DNA of 64,000 nt from Pseudomonas sp. WS 5079. GTDB taxonomy: Bacteria > Pseudomonadota > Gammaproteobacteria > Pseudomonadales > Pseudomonadaceae. Both the position numbers and the translations under genes were made by a program. The notes under the pieces were generated by a model that saw only the letters and a program-made list of their open reading frames with translations, was not told the DNA's origin and made no database searches. Every line of letters begins with the position of its first letter. Position 1 is the first letter of the stretch. This document shows positions 52,901 to 60,660 of the stretch, one piece after another. The stretch covers positions 286,451 through 350,450 of the forward strand of contig NZ_JAAQWN010000008.1 of the NCBI RefSeq assembly GCF_012985465.1, read 5' to 3'.

Positions 52901-53092
52901 ACAGAAGACTGCAGACGCGGAAATTCCTCCGCCAATCTCCAGCATTTCCTCAATTTCAGATGCGTAGGGCCTAGTTCCAATACTGTCGCCGGCCCGGTAC
53001 AGCTCGTGCGGGAACTTTATATAGGCTAGATCGCTAAGCCATTGCTCAAGCAGCATGATTGTTGTCCATAGACCAAAATAGCAATATCCCAC
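49991..53092 (-). CDS. Eco57I-like N6-adenine DNA methyltransferase
   Basis: This 1033-residue protein has a helical N-terminal region, then GALGAYYTPRHLASLV (residues 310-325), SAM-binding motif DGACGSGILL (342-351) and FGNDIDETA. The catalytic motif SNPPW is at 461-465, and a long C-terminal target-recognition-like region follows. No nuclease motif is visible at its N-terminus (REDPF-like residues VCFIDSQTLQ are not diagnostic). It is the middle gene of a three-gene operon. The start is uncertain: GTG 53092 or ATG 53056, both with poor ribosome-binding sites, suggesting coupling to the regulator gene. Confidence 0.85.
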   Translation of the reverse strand: MGYCYFGLWTTIMLLEQWLSDLAYIKFPHELYRAGDSIGTRPYASEIEEMLEIGGGISASAVFCVGEVPTVCFIDSQTLQLPRQKRVEQICQRVWNQNLASVVLVLDPDGLVAYSVNDREAEPEVLSREAVVAQGYWSAYEVQSGFIKDRLSHWFLPEERVDQRLLANLRQVVKQLAKEGLGSSQAEALMAQVIFLCYLEQRGIVGEGYRATHNLERLEDYVAKSDGEGVDSLLRQLKFDFNGDFLSSRDGGAPDWVVLNEQCFRCIKRFLEAVDFETGQGAFWQYDFSHIPVELISGIYETLLKDRQGALGAYYTPRHLASLVTEQAFESFDNPAGCTVYDGACGSGILLTSAFRKMLRHAEVSGGRRLTFSERVALMESNLFGNDIDETACWITAFSLYLSLLEGLDSEEVMRLQTDNSLKLPRLVGSGLNIQKGELYGDFFSEDNPFSGKRKFDILLSNPPWRESDNSEKPVWEEWCRKHVPPYPVGRRQIAAGYAFKATSCVKVNSVIVLIMPLNLVIGASDQSGDFRRRWLEDVRIERIINFADVRRLLFPAAKHPCAVVRARPRSFEDEIISLGSEYVEYWAPKTDVTLALGRLALHEADKKIISAKEIYQDNYLLISSYWGEKRDQKLLRRLQRFGSVKETMESRESPWLSGKGFHAANHSNRDRELGVLADLSLMPADRLPRVYPIVSADAQLARLADFYPIVASPGGKNAKLYSGPRVIFPDGLSESYVIRAIYSEVPFAFTSSIGAIGGASVDANLLKFLMIYLRSPIATYMLIMTGYSVIGERPRVAIDDVERFPFCSPEAHKKPELAKEIIFKSCQLLDKISAESELHRESAYDAVKVQLDNLVFDYFMLAEAERVLITDTVDVIASSIQPSNYQGLTTPLLDRPSNDEIDRYLTVFKTELALWRSRSRGAGELTVEAVIDGAKGFFGAVRVSVGESSTGGLNVADSAYQRLIGDLYAGLEANHSVESEGKLFNVPNILVAAGEAFYFVKPLRRRFWLARTALADADLIVQTVQAAAWGRN

Positions 53093-53103
53093 TCATGTCG
53101 TAT

Positions 53104-53559
53104 CTACTTAACTGCAATGGCTGGAAAAAGATGAAATTGGTGCGACTCATCTGAAGGCTCAAACTCAGATGAAAGGATTTCTAAATGTGGATTCATATTA
53201 ATTACTAATGCATCACCGTTAAAACTTGAATATTCTCGATACTGATACAGTGTAAATTCACCGCCAGGCTTAATCACAAGCACCGAGTCATATAAAGCGG
53301 GGAAGGAATGATTTTTGAGCTTTTGCGCCAGTCCCAGAAACAAATTTTTCTGAGATGTCAGCTCAACATGGAACTTTTCTCTCAACACAACTGCCAGTCG
53401 AAGCAAAAGCACTGTCTGCCATGAATACAATGCGCGAGAACCTGGTCCAGACGGCTTCTCATCGGGCACGATAAGGTGTCGACGAGATGTCCACTCCCTC
53501 AGCTGGTCTGATGTCAGCCCTGTGAGCGCTTGAACTGCAGCCGCCTTGATGAGTCGCAT
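53104..53559 (-). CDS. MerR-like regulator of the methyltransferase operon
   Basis: This 151-residue protein has a MerR-type helix-turn-helix near the N-terminus (AAAVQALTGLTSDQLREWTSRRHLIVPDEKPSGPGSRALYSWQTVLLLRLA). The C-terminal domain is unique (FTLYQYREYSSFNGDALVINMNPHLEIL). ATG 53559 with AAGGGG upstream is preferred to a longer frame. It leads the operon and may sense methylation or hold the operon in check. Confidence 0.75.
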   Translation of the reverse strand: MRLIKAAAVQALTGLTSDQLREWTSRRHLIVPDEKPSGPGSRALYSWQTVLLLRLAVVLREKFHVELTSQKNLFLGLAQKLKNHSFPALYDSVLVIKPGGEFTLYQYREYSSFNGDALVINMNPHLEILSSEFEPSDESHQFHLFPAIAVK

Positions 53560-53987
53560 CAGTTGCCCCTTCGCTCCGCCATACATCCAAGCGGGCATCA
53601 TACCCACTTAAATTACTGTTATCTATGCTTACCTCGTAGACAAGGCAAGAAACAGTCTGCTGACCTAGATACGCTAAGCACTATTCAACAGCCACTCCAG
53701 CCCCCCACCTGCAATCCTGCGCTGTGTACTCGGCAACCCGATGGGCTATCCCAGACGCAACCTCCAATTGAAGGCCAGTCATCATCCGGAGTGCACCCGC
53801 ATACCAAAAACCAGGTTTCAACTCCCAGGGGCGGGATAAAGGATCGATGTTGGTGTCTCCCAGCACGCGCGCAACTTCCCTCCACACACACCTCGTTGAC
53901 GCTGCCTACCTGAGTCCACGTACAATATGCATCACAAAAAATGACCAAAAAAATTTGTGGGAGTAAATGCGGGAGTAATTTTTCAGA
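53560..53987. other. Gap between the defence operon and the tRNA-Pro islet
   Basis: I see no gene. GTGGGAGTAA and GCGGGAGTAA (about 53957-53978) form a direct repeat next to the tRNA-Pro fragment, the sort of short repeat found beside integrase attachment sites. The promoter of the MerR-like gene must lie near 53570-53650. Confidence 0.4.
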
Positions 53988-54083
53988 CATGAAAAAGCCC
54001 AACCTTCGCAGATTGGGCTAAGTCATTGAAAAATATGGTCGGGACGGAGTGATTCGAACACTCGACCCCTAGCACCCCATGCT
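53988..54083 (-). repeat. Direct repeat copy 1: 3' half and terminator of tRNA-Pro(GGG)
   Basis: Read on the minus strand this gives anticodon loop ATGGGGT, stem GCTAG, T arm GAGTG-TTCGAAT-CACTC, acceptor CGTCCCG, discriminator A and CCA. The tRNA terminator AGCCCAA...TTGGGCT-type stem and T-run follow. The 5' half of the tRNA is absent. The same 96 bases recur at 60661-60756, offset by exactly 6673, differing mainly in the terminator loop. This is one attachment-site end of the islet. Confidence 0.9.
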
Positions 54084-54185
54084 GGCGGGAGTCCTGAAAA
54101 TCCTTAAATAGCAACGCCTTAGGTGGACGCCCACTGCAATCGACGTCTAACAAGGTAGGGCAAGGCTTCATAAATCCCCGCCAAA

Positions 54186-54220
54186 CTCCCTACTGACTTT
54201 CAGTCAGAAAGTCCCTACGC
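54186..54220. repeat. Arm-type short repeats, left end of islet
   Basis: CTCCCTACTGAC (54186-54197) and GTCCCTACGC (54211-54220) match AGTCCCTACGC and ATCCCTACTGA at 57641-57664 and AGTCCCTACGC at 60651-60661. They may be integrase arm-binding sites. Confidence 0.45.
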
Positions 54221-54361
54221 CCCGGCGTTCTGCCGAACTATCCCCCCCCCTAAATCGTATCAACCCTGACATCCCTATCGTTCGCTTGTAGAATCCGCCG
54301 AAATCAAAATCGAAGCCCTGGCAGCCAATCAAGGGACTTTCTTCACAACATGGAGCCATAA

Positions 54362-55987
54362 ATGCAGAGCCGCTACAGAGACTTAATTTCCAGCACCAGG
54401 GCAGTATCAATCCTTGGCGTTATCGCCATGCTCGTTGTTGCAGGGCTGGTCCTGACGCTCAGGAACCTTGAGCCGCTGACAAACAACATCGCCTACACAG
54501 AGGATGGGGTATGGCTCGGGACGGCCATGACCAAGGGCTGGTGGTACACCATAGTCAATGCCAAAACAGACTACTTTGTCTGGGGCAACCTGCTGTTCGT
54601 TTACCTGGCGACCCTGGCATCTGATGTTTTCTGTGGTGACAAGCTGGCCTGCTACCCACAAGCACTATCCTTCTGGTCTTACTTTTTCTACGCCTCAGTA
54701 AGCGTCCTTTGCTACTACGTCACGAAAGGGTTTCTGCCGACAGCAATCCGTTGGGTGGTGTTTCTCGCCACGCTGATGATCCCGCTGGGGGATTCTTCGG
54801 GCGAGGTGTTCGGAAAGATATCGAACATTGGGTTCTACTTTGTGTTCATCACTACGCTGCTGATGTTCGCAAAAAGCAGAAGCACCAAAGCGACCCCAAT
54901 TACAGATATAGCACTGCTGCTCTGCGCCTCGACGAACCCGGTGTGCCTGGTGCTGACCCTGGCGTTTTCTGTTTTCACGCTGATTGATCGTGATATCAAG
55001 AAGTGGATCAAGAAGTATGGCGCTGTAACGGCTGGCTGCCTTGTCATTGGCGCTCTCATCTTTTTTAGAATGATTGCCTCACCAGCCAAAGGCGTTATCG
55101 GCAACTTTAGATTTGAAAGCCTGATCGAGGTCAGCCTTGCGCGGTCTTTCATATATCCGTTCGTGTTTCCTTTCTACAACCAGCTCACCGACACCATCGT
55201 TGTGATTTTGTCGTTGCTGCTACTAGCGTTGTTCGCCGTCTTGCTGACAAAGGAAAAGTCCAGAGAGGTCAAAAGCCTCATTTCCATGTGTGCAATTGCA
55301 TACGTGATTTATGCATTCTTCACCGTGTATATGCGCAAAAACCTGACAGAAGTTCTTGGGGGTTACGCGGGAACATTCCCAGACCGCTACTTCATGGGGC
55401 TGAACATAATCGTTACCTTCTCCTTCCTGGTGCTCGCCGGCTCGGCTCTGCGCGGCAGCAAGGCAGTTCGTGTTCTGGGCGCACTGTGCCTGGCTTCGTT
55501 CGCCGCGCTGTACCTGGCCAACATCGGCTGGTTGTTTGAAGGCAAGACGACCCGCACATCAATCGCTGGTGCAGAGAGCTTTCAGGATCAGCTTTGCTCG
55601 GCATCGCTGCTGCCTGCGGATGCTGCGGGGAATGTCACCGTTGCTCTGTACCCGATAGGCTGGGCTGCATTGTTTCCGAAAGACATGGTGACGGCCTCGG
55701 CGGGAACGGTCACATGTATGCAAGAAGACACGTCCTACTATGTCACCGACCCTAACTGGGCAAACGGCATTGCAAGGCGGTGGCCGGGGTTCTTCCTGCA
55801 CAACACGCCTGAAAATGCTGCTGCCTACAAGATCGGGAACACCGTTCAGTTCGCCGACAAGACGACACGCAAAATCACAAACACATCAATCACCGATGAC
55901 CGGCTAAACGTGTTCGTGGAAGGCGAAATACTGCAAGCAAAAAATACCGGGTTCCCATTCAGGTTCACGGTAATAGAGAAAGAATAA
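54362..55987 (+). CDS. Polytopic membrane protein, possible surface-glycan modification
   Basis: This 541-residue protein has about ten membrane helices between residues 12 and 385 and a C-terminal extracytoplasmic domain of about 150 residues. The layout resembles GT-C glycosyltransferases such as phage Gtr proteins that glucosylate O-antigen; RNLEPLTNNIAYTEDGVW near the first loop provides acidic residues. I recognise no exact family. The neighbour is an acyltransferase, which supports serotype conversion as a theme. A nine-C run lies about 110 bases upstream, and a strong terminator follows. Confidence 0.7.
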   Translation: MQSRYRDLISSTRAVSILGVIAMLVVAGLVLTLRNLEPLTNNIAYTEDGVWLGTAMTKGWWYTIVNAKTDYFVWGNLLFVYLATLASDVFCGDKLACYPQALSFWSYFFYASVSVLCYYVTKGFLPTAIRWVVFLATLMIPLGDSSGEVFGKISNIGFYFVFITTLLMFAKSRSTKATPITDIALLLCASTNPVCLVLTLAFSVFTLIDRDIKKWIKKYGAVTAGCLVIGALIFFRMIASPAKGVIGNFRFESLIEVSLARSFIYPFVFPFYNQLTDTIVVILSLLLLALFAVLLTKEKSREVKSLISMCAIAYVIYAFFTVYMRKNLTEVLGGYAGTFPDRYFMGLNIIVTFSFLVLAGSALRGSKAVRVLGALCLASFAALYLANIGWLFEGKTTRTSIAGAESFQDQLCSASLLPADAAGNVTVALYPIGWAALFPKDMVTASAGTVTCMQEDTSYYVTDPNWANGIARRWPGFFLHNTPENAAAYKIGNTVQFADKTTRKITNTSITDDRLNVFVEGEILQAKNTGFPFRFTVIEKE

Positions 55988-56000
55988 AGCCCCGCAAAAA

Positions 56001-56028
56001 AGGGCCCAGGCATTTCAGCCTGGGCCCT
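56001..56028 (+). terminator. Strong terminator after the membrane protein gene
   Basis: AGGGCCCAGGC and GCCTGGGCCCT form a perfect 11-bp stem with loop ATTTCA, preceded by an A-run and followed by TCGCATT. Confidence 0.8.
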
Positions 56029-56170
56029 TCGCATTATCCCTCTTCATCCCGTTCGCGCCTTGCTAAAACGCTACCCAAGAAACGCGTCCCCCCTGACACA
56101 GGATAGTATTCGCTTGGAGAATTCGGCTCGATATCAATTTGCCCCCGGTTACGCCGGAGAAAGGGAAGTC

Positions 56171-57352
56171 ATGTAAACCAAAAATACAGGCTTCAGGTCT
56201 GACATAAGCGGCCTGCGCGCCATAGCGGTCATTGCCGTGGTCCTATACCACTTTGGTGTTAAGGGCTTTTCTGGCGGGTTCGCCGGGGTAGATATCTTCT
56301 TCGTGATATCCGGCTTCCTCATGACCGGTATTATCTTCCGGCAGACCGACGCTGGGAAATTTCGCCTTATCGGCTTTTACCTGTCGCGCGCCAAGCGGAT
56401 CATCCCCGCCCTAGCCGTGCTGTGCCTGGCACTACTAGTTGGCGGATGGTTCCTGCTGATCCCGAGCGACTATAAAGAGCTGGGCAAGCACGGGGCATCG
56501 AGCATCGCCTTTCTATCGAACATGGTTTACTGGAAGGATGCCGGCTACTTCGATACGGCGTCACATGAGAAATGGTTGCTTCATACCTGGTCACTGTCCG
56601 TTGAATGGCAGTTCTACATGGTATACCCACTGATCATCCTTGCAGCCCGCAAGACGTTCAACTTCAACACCACCAGGATCCTACTGGTTGCGCTCGGCGT
56701 GGGCTCATTCGCACTTTGCCTATACGCAAGCACGCACTACCCGAACACGGCTTTCTATACCCTCCCTGCCCGCGCCTGGGAAATGATCGTTGGTGGCCTT
56801 GTCTACTTGTTCCCTGTGCAAATGAAGCAATCTCACAAGCAGTCGGCCAGCATCTTTGGCCTGATCATGATCGCGGCCAGTGTCTGGTTTTTCACAGCGG
56901 CAGATGTTTGGCCCGGCTGGCTGGCGCTACTCCCGGTGCAGGGTACCGCCCTGATGGTCCGCGCGGCAGATCAAACCTCGATCGTCACCAACAACAAAAT
57001 AGCAGGCTGGATCAGTGAAGCATCGTATTCAATCTACCTTTGGCATTGGCCGGTTGTGGTTTTAATCGGCTACTACGGCATGGCGAACAACGCCCCAGTC
57101 GTAGCCGCGGGGATTGCTGCGTCTGTGATTCTTGGTTTTGCGTCTCTGTACCTGGTGGAAAAGCCTTCTCGGACCATCAAGGTACCGCTCTCTCAATTGC
57201 CGCACCTCGCCTGCTACGCGGCCCTGGTTCTTATAGTTGGCGCCTCGGCCTCGCTTGTATTCGTCAAGCGCGGGGTTGAATCCCGGGTCAGCGACACGGT
57301 TGCGGCAGCGGATCGAGAGCGAACCAACCCTCGGGACTTGTCAATTGAATGA
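56171..57352 (+). pseudogene. Acyltransferase 3 (OafA-like) with stop at codon 2
   Basis: A ribosome-binding stretch GGAGAAAGGGAAG precedes ATG at 56171, but the next codon is TAA (56174). The frame then reads TKNTGFRSDISGLRAIAVIAVVLYHFG, the standard start of acyltransferase 3 proteins. It continues through about ten membrane helices (SGFLMTGIIF, WSLSVEWQFYMVYPL, YSIYLWHWPVVV, EKPSR). Restart at GTG 56237 would lose the conserved Arg of GLRAIA. The C-terminus stops where OafA-type proteins would continue into an SGNH domain. It probably once O-acetylated a surface glycan. Confidence 0.85.
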
Positions 57353-57436
57353 TGTTTGTCATGATTCGTCTCGCTGAGGTGCTGTAGAAAAAGCCACCCT
57401 CGTCCGGTAGTTTTTTTGTGCCTGGAATTTGGTGTT

Positions 57437-57631
57437 TCAGTGCTTCTTGCGGAACGCTTGAATCGTTCCTGTCATGGCTCTTGGTCTGGTCCGTCTGGTC
57501 AGCTCCTGCTGGATTCCAAGCTGTGCCAGCTCTGCGGGGTTCATTCCCCGTTTCGCCGCCTCGGCTTCCAACAGTCGAATCTCATCTGGATCAAGTAACT
57601 CCCCAAGCTCCATGCCTTTTTCTTCTGGCAT
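57437..57631 (-). CDS. Small helical protein (64 aa), prophage-like
   Basis: The product MPEEKGMELGELLDPDEIRLLEAEAAKRGMNPAELAQLGIQQEL... is short, charged and helical, with no family known to me. GGAGG lies 5-7 bases before the ATG. It is downstream of the Cro-like gene on the same strand. Confidence 0.6.
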   Translation of the reverse strand: MPEEKGMELGELLDPDEIRLLEAEAAKRGMNPAELAQLGIQQELTRRTRPRAMTGTIQAFRKKH

Positions 57632-57638
57632 ATCGCCT

Positions 57639-57664
57639 CCAGTCCCTACGCGATCCCTACTGAG
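57639..57664. repeat. Arm-type short repeats, middle of islet
   Basis: AGTCCCTACGC (57641-57651) and ATCCCTACTGAG (57653-57664) match sites near both ends of the islet, and GTACCTACGG follows. Their distance from the ends is unusual for arm sites. Confidence 0.35.
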
Positions 57665-57680
57665 TACCTACGGTTTCGCT

Positions 57681-58037
57681 TCAAGCTGCGCGGTCGTCGC
57701 GGATAGAATTACCAACAAGGTCAAGCAGCCAGGACTTCAAGACCTCACACGCCAGCACGGATTTTTTCGTGCCGTGGATCTGCGCGGCGTAGTCCAGAAG
57801 GCCGAGATACTTTTCATCCAGCAGGACTTTCATCTGGTTGACGTGTTTTTCGTTTAAGCGATCTTCATCTGCCATTGGTAATGGCTCCTTGACGTATTGG
57901 GTTTCGCCTGTGTACTCGGTGCGCGGCAATGCGTCGGCAACAAGCCACTTGTAGATAGCGCGCGGAGTTTTCCCGCAGGCCAAGGCCACAGACGGAACAC
58001 CACCAGCATCGTCAATCGATTTCTTGAGCGGCCGCAT
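57681..58037 (-). CDS. Cro-like phage regulator with RHH-like tail (118 aa)
   Basis: Residues 1-45 (MRPLKKSIDDAGGVPSVALACGKTPRAIYKWLVADALPRTEYTGE) form a YdaS/Cro-type helix-turn-helix. The remainder (NEKHVNQMKVLLDEKYLGLLDYAAQIHGTKKSVLACEVLKSWLLDLV) looks like a ribbon-helix-helix or dimerisation unit. GGAGG stands 5 bases before the ATG. It diverges from a repressor fragment, as in a phage switch. Confidence 0.75.
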   Translation of the reverse strand: MRPLKKSIDDAGGVPSVALACGKTPRAIYKWLVADALPRTEYTGETQYVKEPLPMADEDRLNEKHVNQMKVLLDEKYLGLLDYAAQIHGTKKSVLACEVLKSWLLDLVGNSIRDDRAA

Positions 58038-58103
58038 AAGGCCTCCGCGCCAAATATGAACTTGCGGTACACTTTGTGCCAGAACTGAAAGTACATACTC
58101 GCC

Positions 58104-58283
58104 ATGCAGAGCCAGTCAAAAGGAACGATCGTTAAGCGCTTGGTTAAGTCTGATTTTGATGGATGGATCATCCGTAGCGACAACCCCGACAAGACGCGCT
58201 ATGGCGATGAAACGCTGCGCGATGGCGAAATAAACGAAGTACGTATCATTGGGCGGGTTGTTTGGCGAGGCGGTATGCTATGA
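58104..58283 (+). CDS. Phage repressor C-terminal (S24) fragment, 59 aa
   Basis: The product MQSQSKGTIVKRLVKSDFDGWIIRSDNPDKTRYGDETLRDGEINEVRIIGRVVWRGGML matches the end of CI/LexA-like S24 domains, where the Lys of VKRL and the final IIGRVVWRG are typical. The DNA-binding domain and catalytic serine region are missing. It is either a remnant or an isolated oligomerisation unit. It diverges from the Cro-like gene. Confidence 0.65.
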   Translation: MQSQSKGTIVKRLVKSDFDGWIIRSDNPDKTRYGDETLRDGEINEVRIIGRVVWRGGML

Positions 58284-58324
58284 GCCATCTTCGTGCCGCA
58301 TGGAATGCTGTTTAAGGAATTTTG

Positions 58325-58648
58325 ATGATCAATCGCACCAACCAGTCTGGAGCAAGTCGCGTTTCGGGGGCGGCTATCAGCCAGTCGCCGGGCCAGGGTA
58401 AAAAACCGAAATGGCTCTTGGGGATCGTCGCGACCGTCGCCCTTTTTGGTGTCATTTTTGCGGTCGCATGGATTTCTGGACCAATGTCCGATCAAGAACA
58501 TGCGCAGCACGAGATAGAGCTTTGCTGGGGAGACCGCGATGCTAATCCAGTACCGGCGGTTAGGGACAATATCCAGTGGACGTGCCTGGACATGCTCTAT
58601 AAGTACGAATCCAAATACGGGAAATTAGCAGGCGCGAGACGCGGCTGA
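58325..58648 (+). CDS. Small membrane-anchored prophage protein (107 aa)
   Basis: One membrane helix (WLLGIVATVALFGVIFAVAWI) separates a basic N-terminus from a soluble part with two cysteines (ELCWGDRDANPVPAVRDNIQWTCLDMLYKYESKYG). The composition recalls small prophage membrane proteins of Pseudomonas. AAGGA lies 7 bases before ATG 58325. A terminator follows. Confidence 0.65.
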   Translation: MINRTNQSGASRVSGAAISQSPGQGKKPKWLLGIVATVALFGVIFAVAWISGPMSDQEHAQHEIELCWGDRDANPVPAVRDNIQWTCLDMLYKYESKYGKLAGARRG

Positions 58649-58667
58649 CCCACCACACAGCATAAGC

Positions 58668-58694
58668 AAGCCCGCCACTGAGCGGGCTTTTTTG
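58668..58694 (+). terminator. Rho-independent terminator
   Basis: AAGCCCGC pairs with GCGGGCTT (58668-58689), followed by six T. Confidence 0.88.
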
Positions 58695-58919
58695 TGCCTA
58701 CGATAAAACATGTACTTTTGATACTTGACCGATATGAACCATTGGCACGTATTCACTCCATCGCAGCGCTTCAGGGGCTGCGATGGGCCTCACAAGACCC
58801 GCCGCTCTTTAACAGCACGGGAACCTCGCAGATCGATCCCCAGTAATGGGCATAGCACTCGCGACTTGCCGGACTAAACCCGCTACTTCATTCCAGTAGG
58901 CACTCATGGAATCTCTCCT
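58695..58919. other. Non-coding stretch with a hairpin
   Basis: No gene is seen. CCATCGCAGC (58758-58767) and GCTGCGATGG (58777-58786) form a perfect 10-bp stem without a T-run. Confidence 0.4.
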
Positions 58920-59057
58920 TTACCTGCTGACAAATGAACAAACAAGCAGCGAGGCGCCAAGCCCAAGCAGGGTTGGCCATGTGAACAACAAACCAAGAAC
59001 CAAAGCAGGTACACCAACCCAAAACCATGGATCTACAAAAAAACTTAGCAACTTCAT
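58920..59057 (-). CDS. Small hydrophobic protein (45 aa)
   Basis: The product MKLLSFFVDPWFWVGVPALVLGLLFTWPTLLGLGASLLVCSFVSR is almost entirely hydrophobic and fits two short membrane spans. GGAG stands 7 bases before the ATG. It could be a small prophage membrane protein or a toxin-like peptide; neither can be decided from the sequence. Confidence 0.5.
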   Translation of the reverse strand: MKLLSFFVDPWFWVGVPALVLGLLFTWPTLLGLGASLLVCSFVSR

Positions 59058-59240
59058 CAACGCACTCCGTAGCGATCGATGAAGTTTACTAAACGATCGG
59101 CACAGACTTAAAGAAAGTTAGCCGGTTTTCAATTCCCGATGGACTCTGGCGCCAGCTATCTGCACAGCCGAGCCCCCCCCAACTCAACACCTAACCACTC
59201 ACAACAGCACCAGCCGGCGACGGCCTGGCGAGGTATTTCT

Positions 59241-59530
59241 ATGGCCAACACAAAGCTGGCGACGGTGCTAGAGACCGCGCCGCGTTTCATCCGCGCTTCG
59301 GCAGCACCCGCATATCTCGGCTGTGCCGAGAGGTTTTCAAAAACACCGTCCGCCCTCACGTCCGTGAATTCCCCATTGGAAAACAGGCCGCTGGCTTTGA
59401 CCGCCACGAGCTGGACCAGTGGGCAGACGCCTACGTCGAAGCCATGGCGATTGAAAAACAGGCCGATCAGGACAACAATCCGCCCCGCAGTGGGCGCCAA
59501 GGAGCAAAACAATGGCGCGAAAAACAATGT
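59241..59530 (+). pseudogene. Excisionase/AlpA-like gene with a frameshift
   Basis: The frame starts MANTKLATVLETAPRFIRASAAPAYLG with GAGG upstream. At about 59325 it must move to another frame to continue CREVFKNTVRPHVREFPIGKQAAGFDRHELDQWADAYVE, the usual ending of this excisionase family in Pseudomonas islets. A single lost base in CTCGGC-TGTGCC explains it. It lies just before the integrase gene, the normal place for an excisionase. Confidence 0.75.
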
Positions 59531-60639
59531 CGGGCCTCTACGAGAGGAACGGGATTTGGCACATCGACAGAGTCGTCAGAGGTTGCCGACTTCAAGAAAG
59601 CACTGGAACAAGTGAGAGGGAAGAAGCCGAGCAGTACTTGATCCATCGGCTGGAAAAGCTGCGCCAGGAGAAGGTTTACGGCGTGCGCGAGGTTCGTACC
59701 TGGCGCGCAGCCACAACCCGATTCCTAGTTGAGTACAAAGATCAGGCATCGATTGCGCTATCCATATCGCACATTGAACAGCTCGCCCCGTACATCGGCG
59801 ATCTGCCGACCAGGACAGCACAGGGAAAGGTCAAGCCAGGCGTATCGAACAGGACGGTGAACATCGCCCTACAACGAGTCGTCAGGATCTTGAACCTATG
59901 CCACCGCAAGTAGCGGGATGCAGAAAAGCGGCCGTGGCTGGAAAGCGTGCCGATGATATCGATGATGGAAGAAAAGAAGTTCAGCAGGAAACCTTACCCG
60001 CTGTCATGGGATGAGCAGTCAATGCTGTTCGCCGAGCTGCCGGACCACCTTTTGAGGATAGCCCTCTACAAAGTGAACACCGGGGAAGTCTGCAAATTGC
60101 GGTGGGATTGGGAGATACGCGTGCCGGCGCTGAACACCAGCGTGTTTCTGATACCTGCCGGGTTCGGCGGGCGGAGTGAGAAAGCTGGAGTGGAGAATGG
60201 CGATGACCGCCTGGTGATTCTGAACAAGGTGGCCATGTCGATCATCGACAAGCAGCGCGGCCTGCACAAAGACCTGGTGTTCCCGAACGGGCAACCAGAT
60301 CAGTCCGGGCCAACGGCAATGCATCGCATGAATGACTCGGCCTGGAAGAAAGCCAGGGTGCGCGCAGCGGACAAGTGGGAAAAGAACCACCAGGCGCCAG
60401 CACACCCTGGGTTCAGATCGATCAGGATGCACGACTTGAAACACACCTTTGGCAGAAGGCTACGTGCAGCAAGCATGACAGAGGAAGATCGCAAAGCGTT
60501 GTTGGGGCATAAGAACGGCAGCATTACGAGCCACTATTCTACCCCGGAGCTGCAGCATCTGATTGAAGCTGCGAACAAAGTATCTGCAACCGACTCTCGC
60601 GGGCCGGCGCTGACAATCTTGAGGAGAAAAACGGGATGA
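59512..60639 (+). pseudogene. Tyrosine integrase with internal stop and deleted catalytic Arg
   Basis: The frame runs MARKTMSGLYERNGIWHIDRVVRG to a TAG at 59911-59913, then continues in the same frame to 60639. After LYKVNT-G the box I stretch expected as NTGCREQEVCKLRW reads NTGEVCKLRW, so four residues including the catalytic Arg are missing. Box II HDLKHTFGRRLRAA, LLGHKNGSITSHYS (His and the Tyr nucleophile) are kept. It stands 20 bases from the tRNA-Pro repeat, as expected for a tRNA-Pro-specific integrase. Confidence 0.88.
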
Positions 60640-60660
60640 TCCCCCGCAAAAGTCCCTACG

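Noticed and set aside
53988..54083. A functional tRNA-Pro gene
   Set aside because: Only the 3' half from the anticodon loop is present; D arm and 5' acceptor strand are missing.
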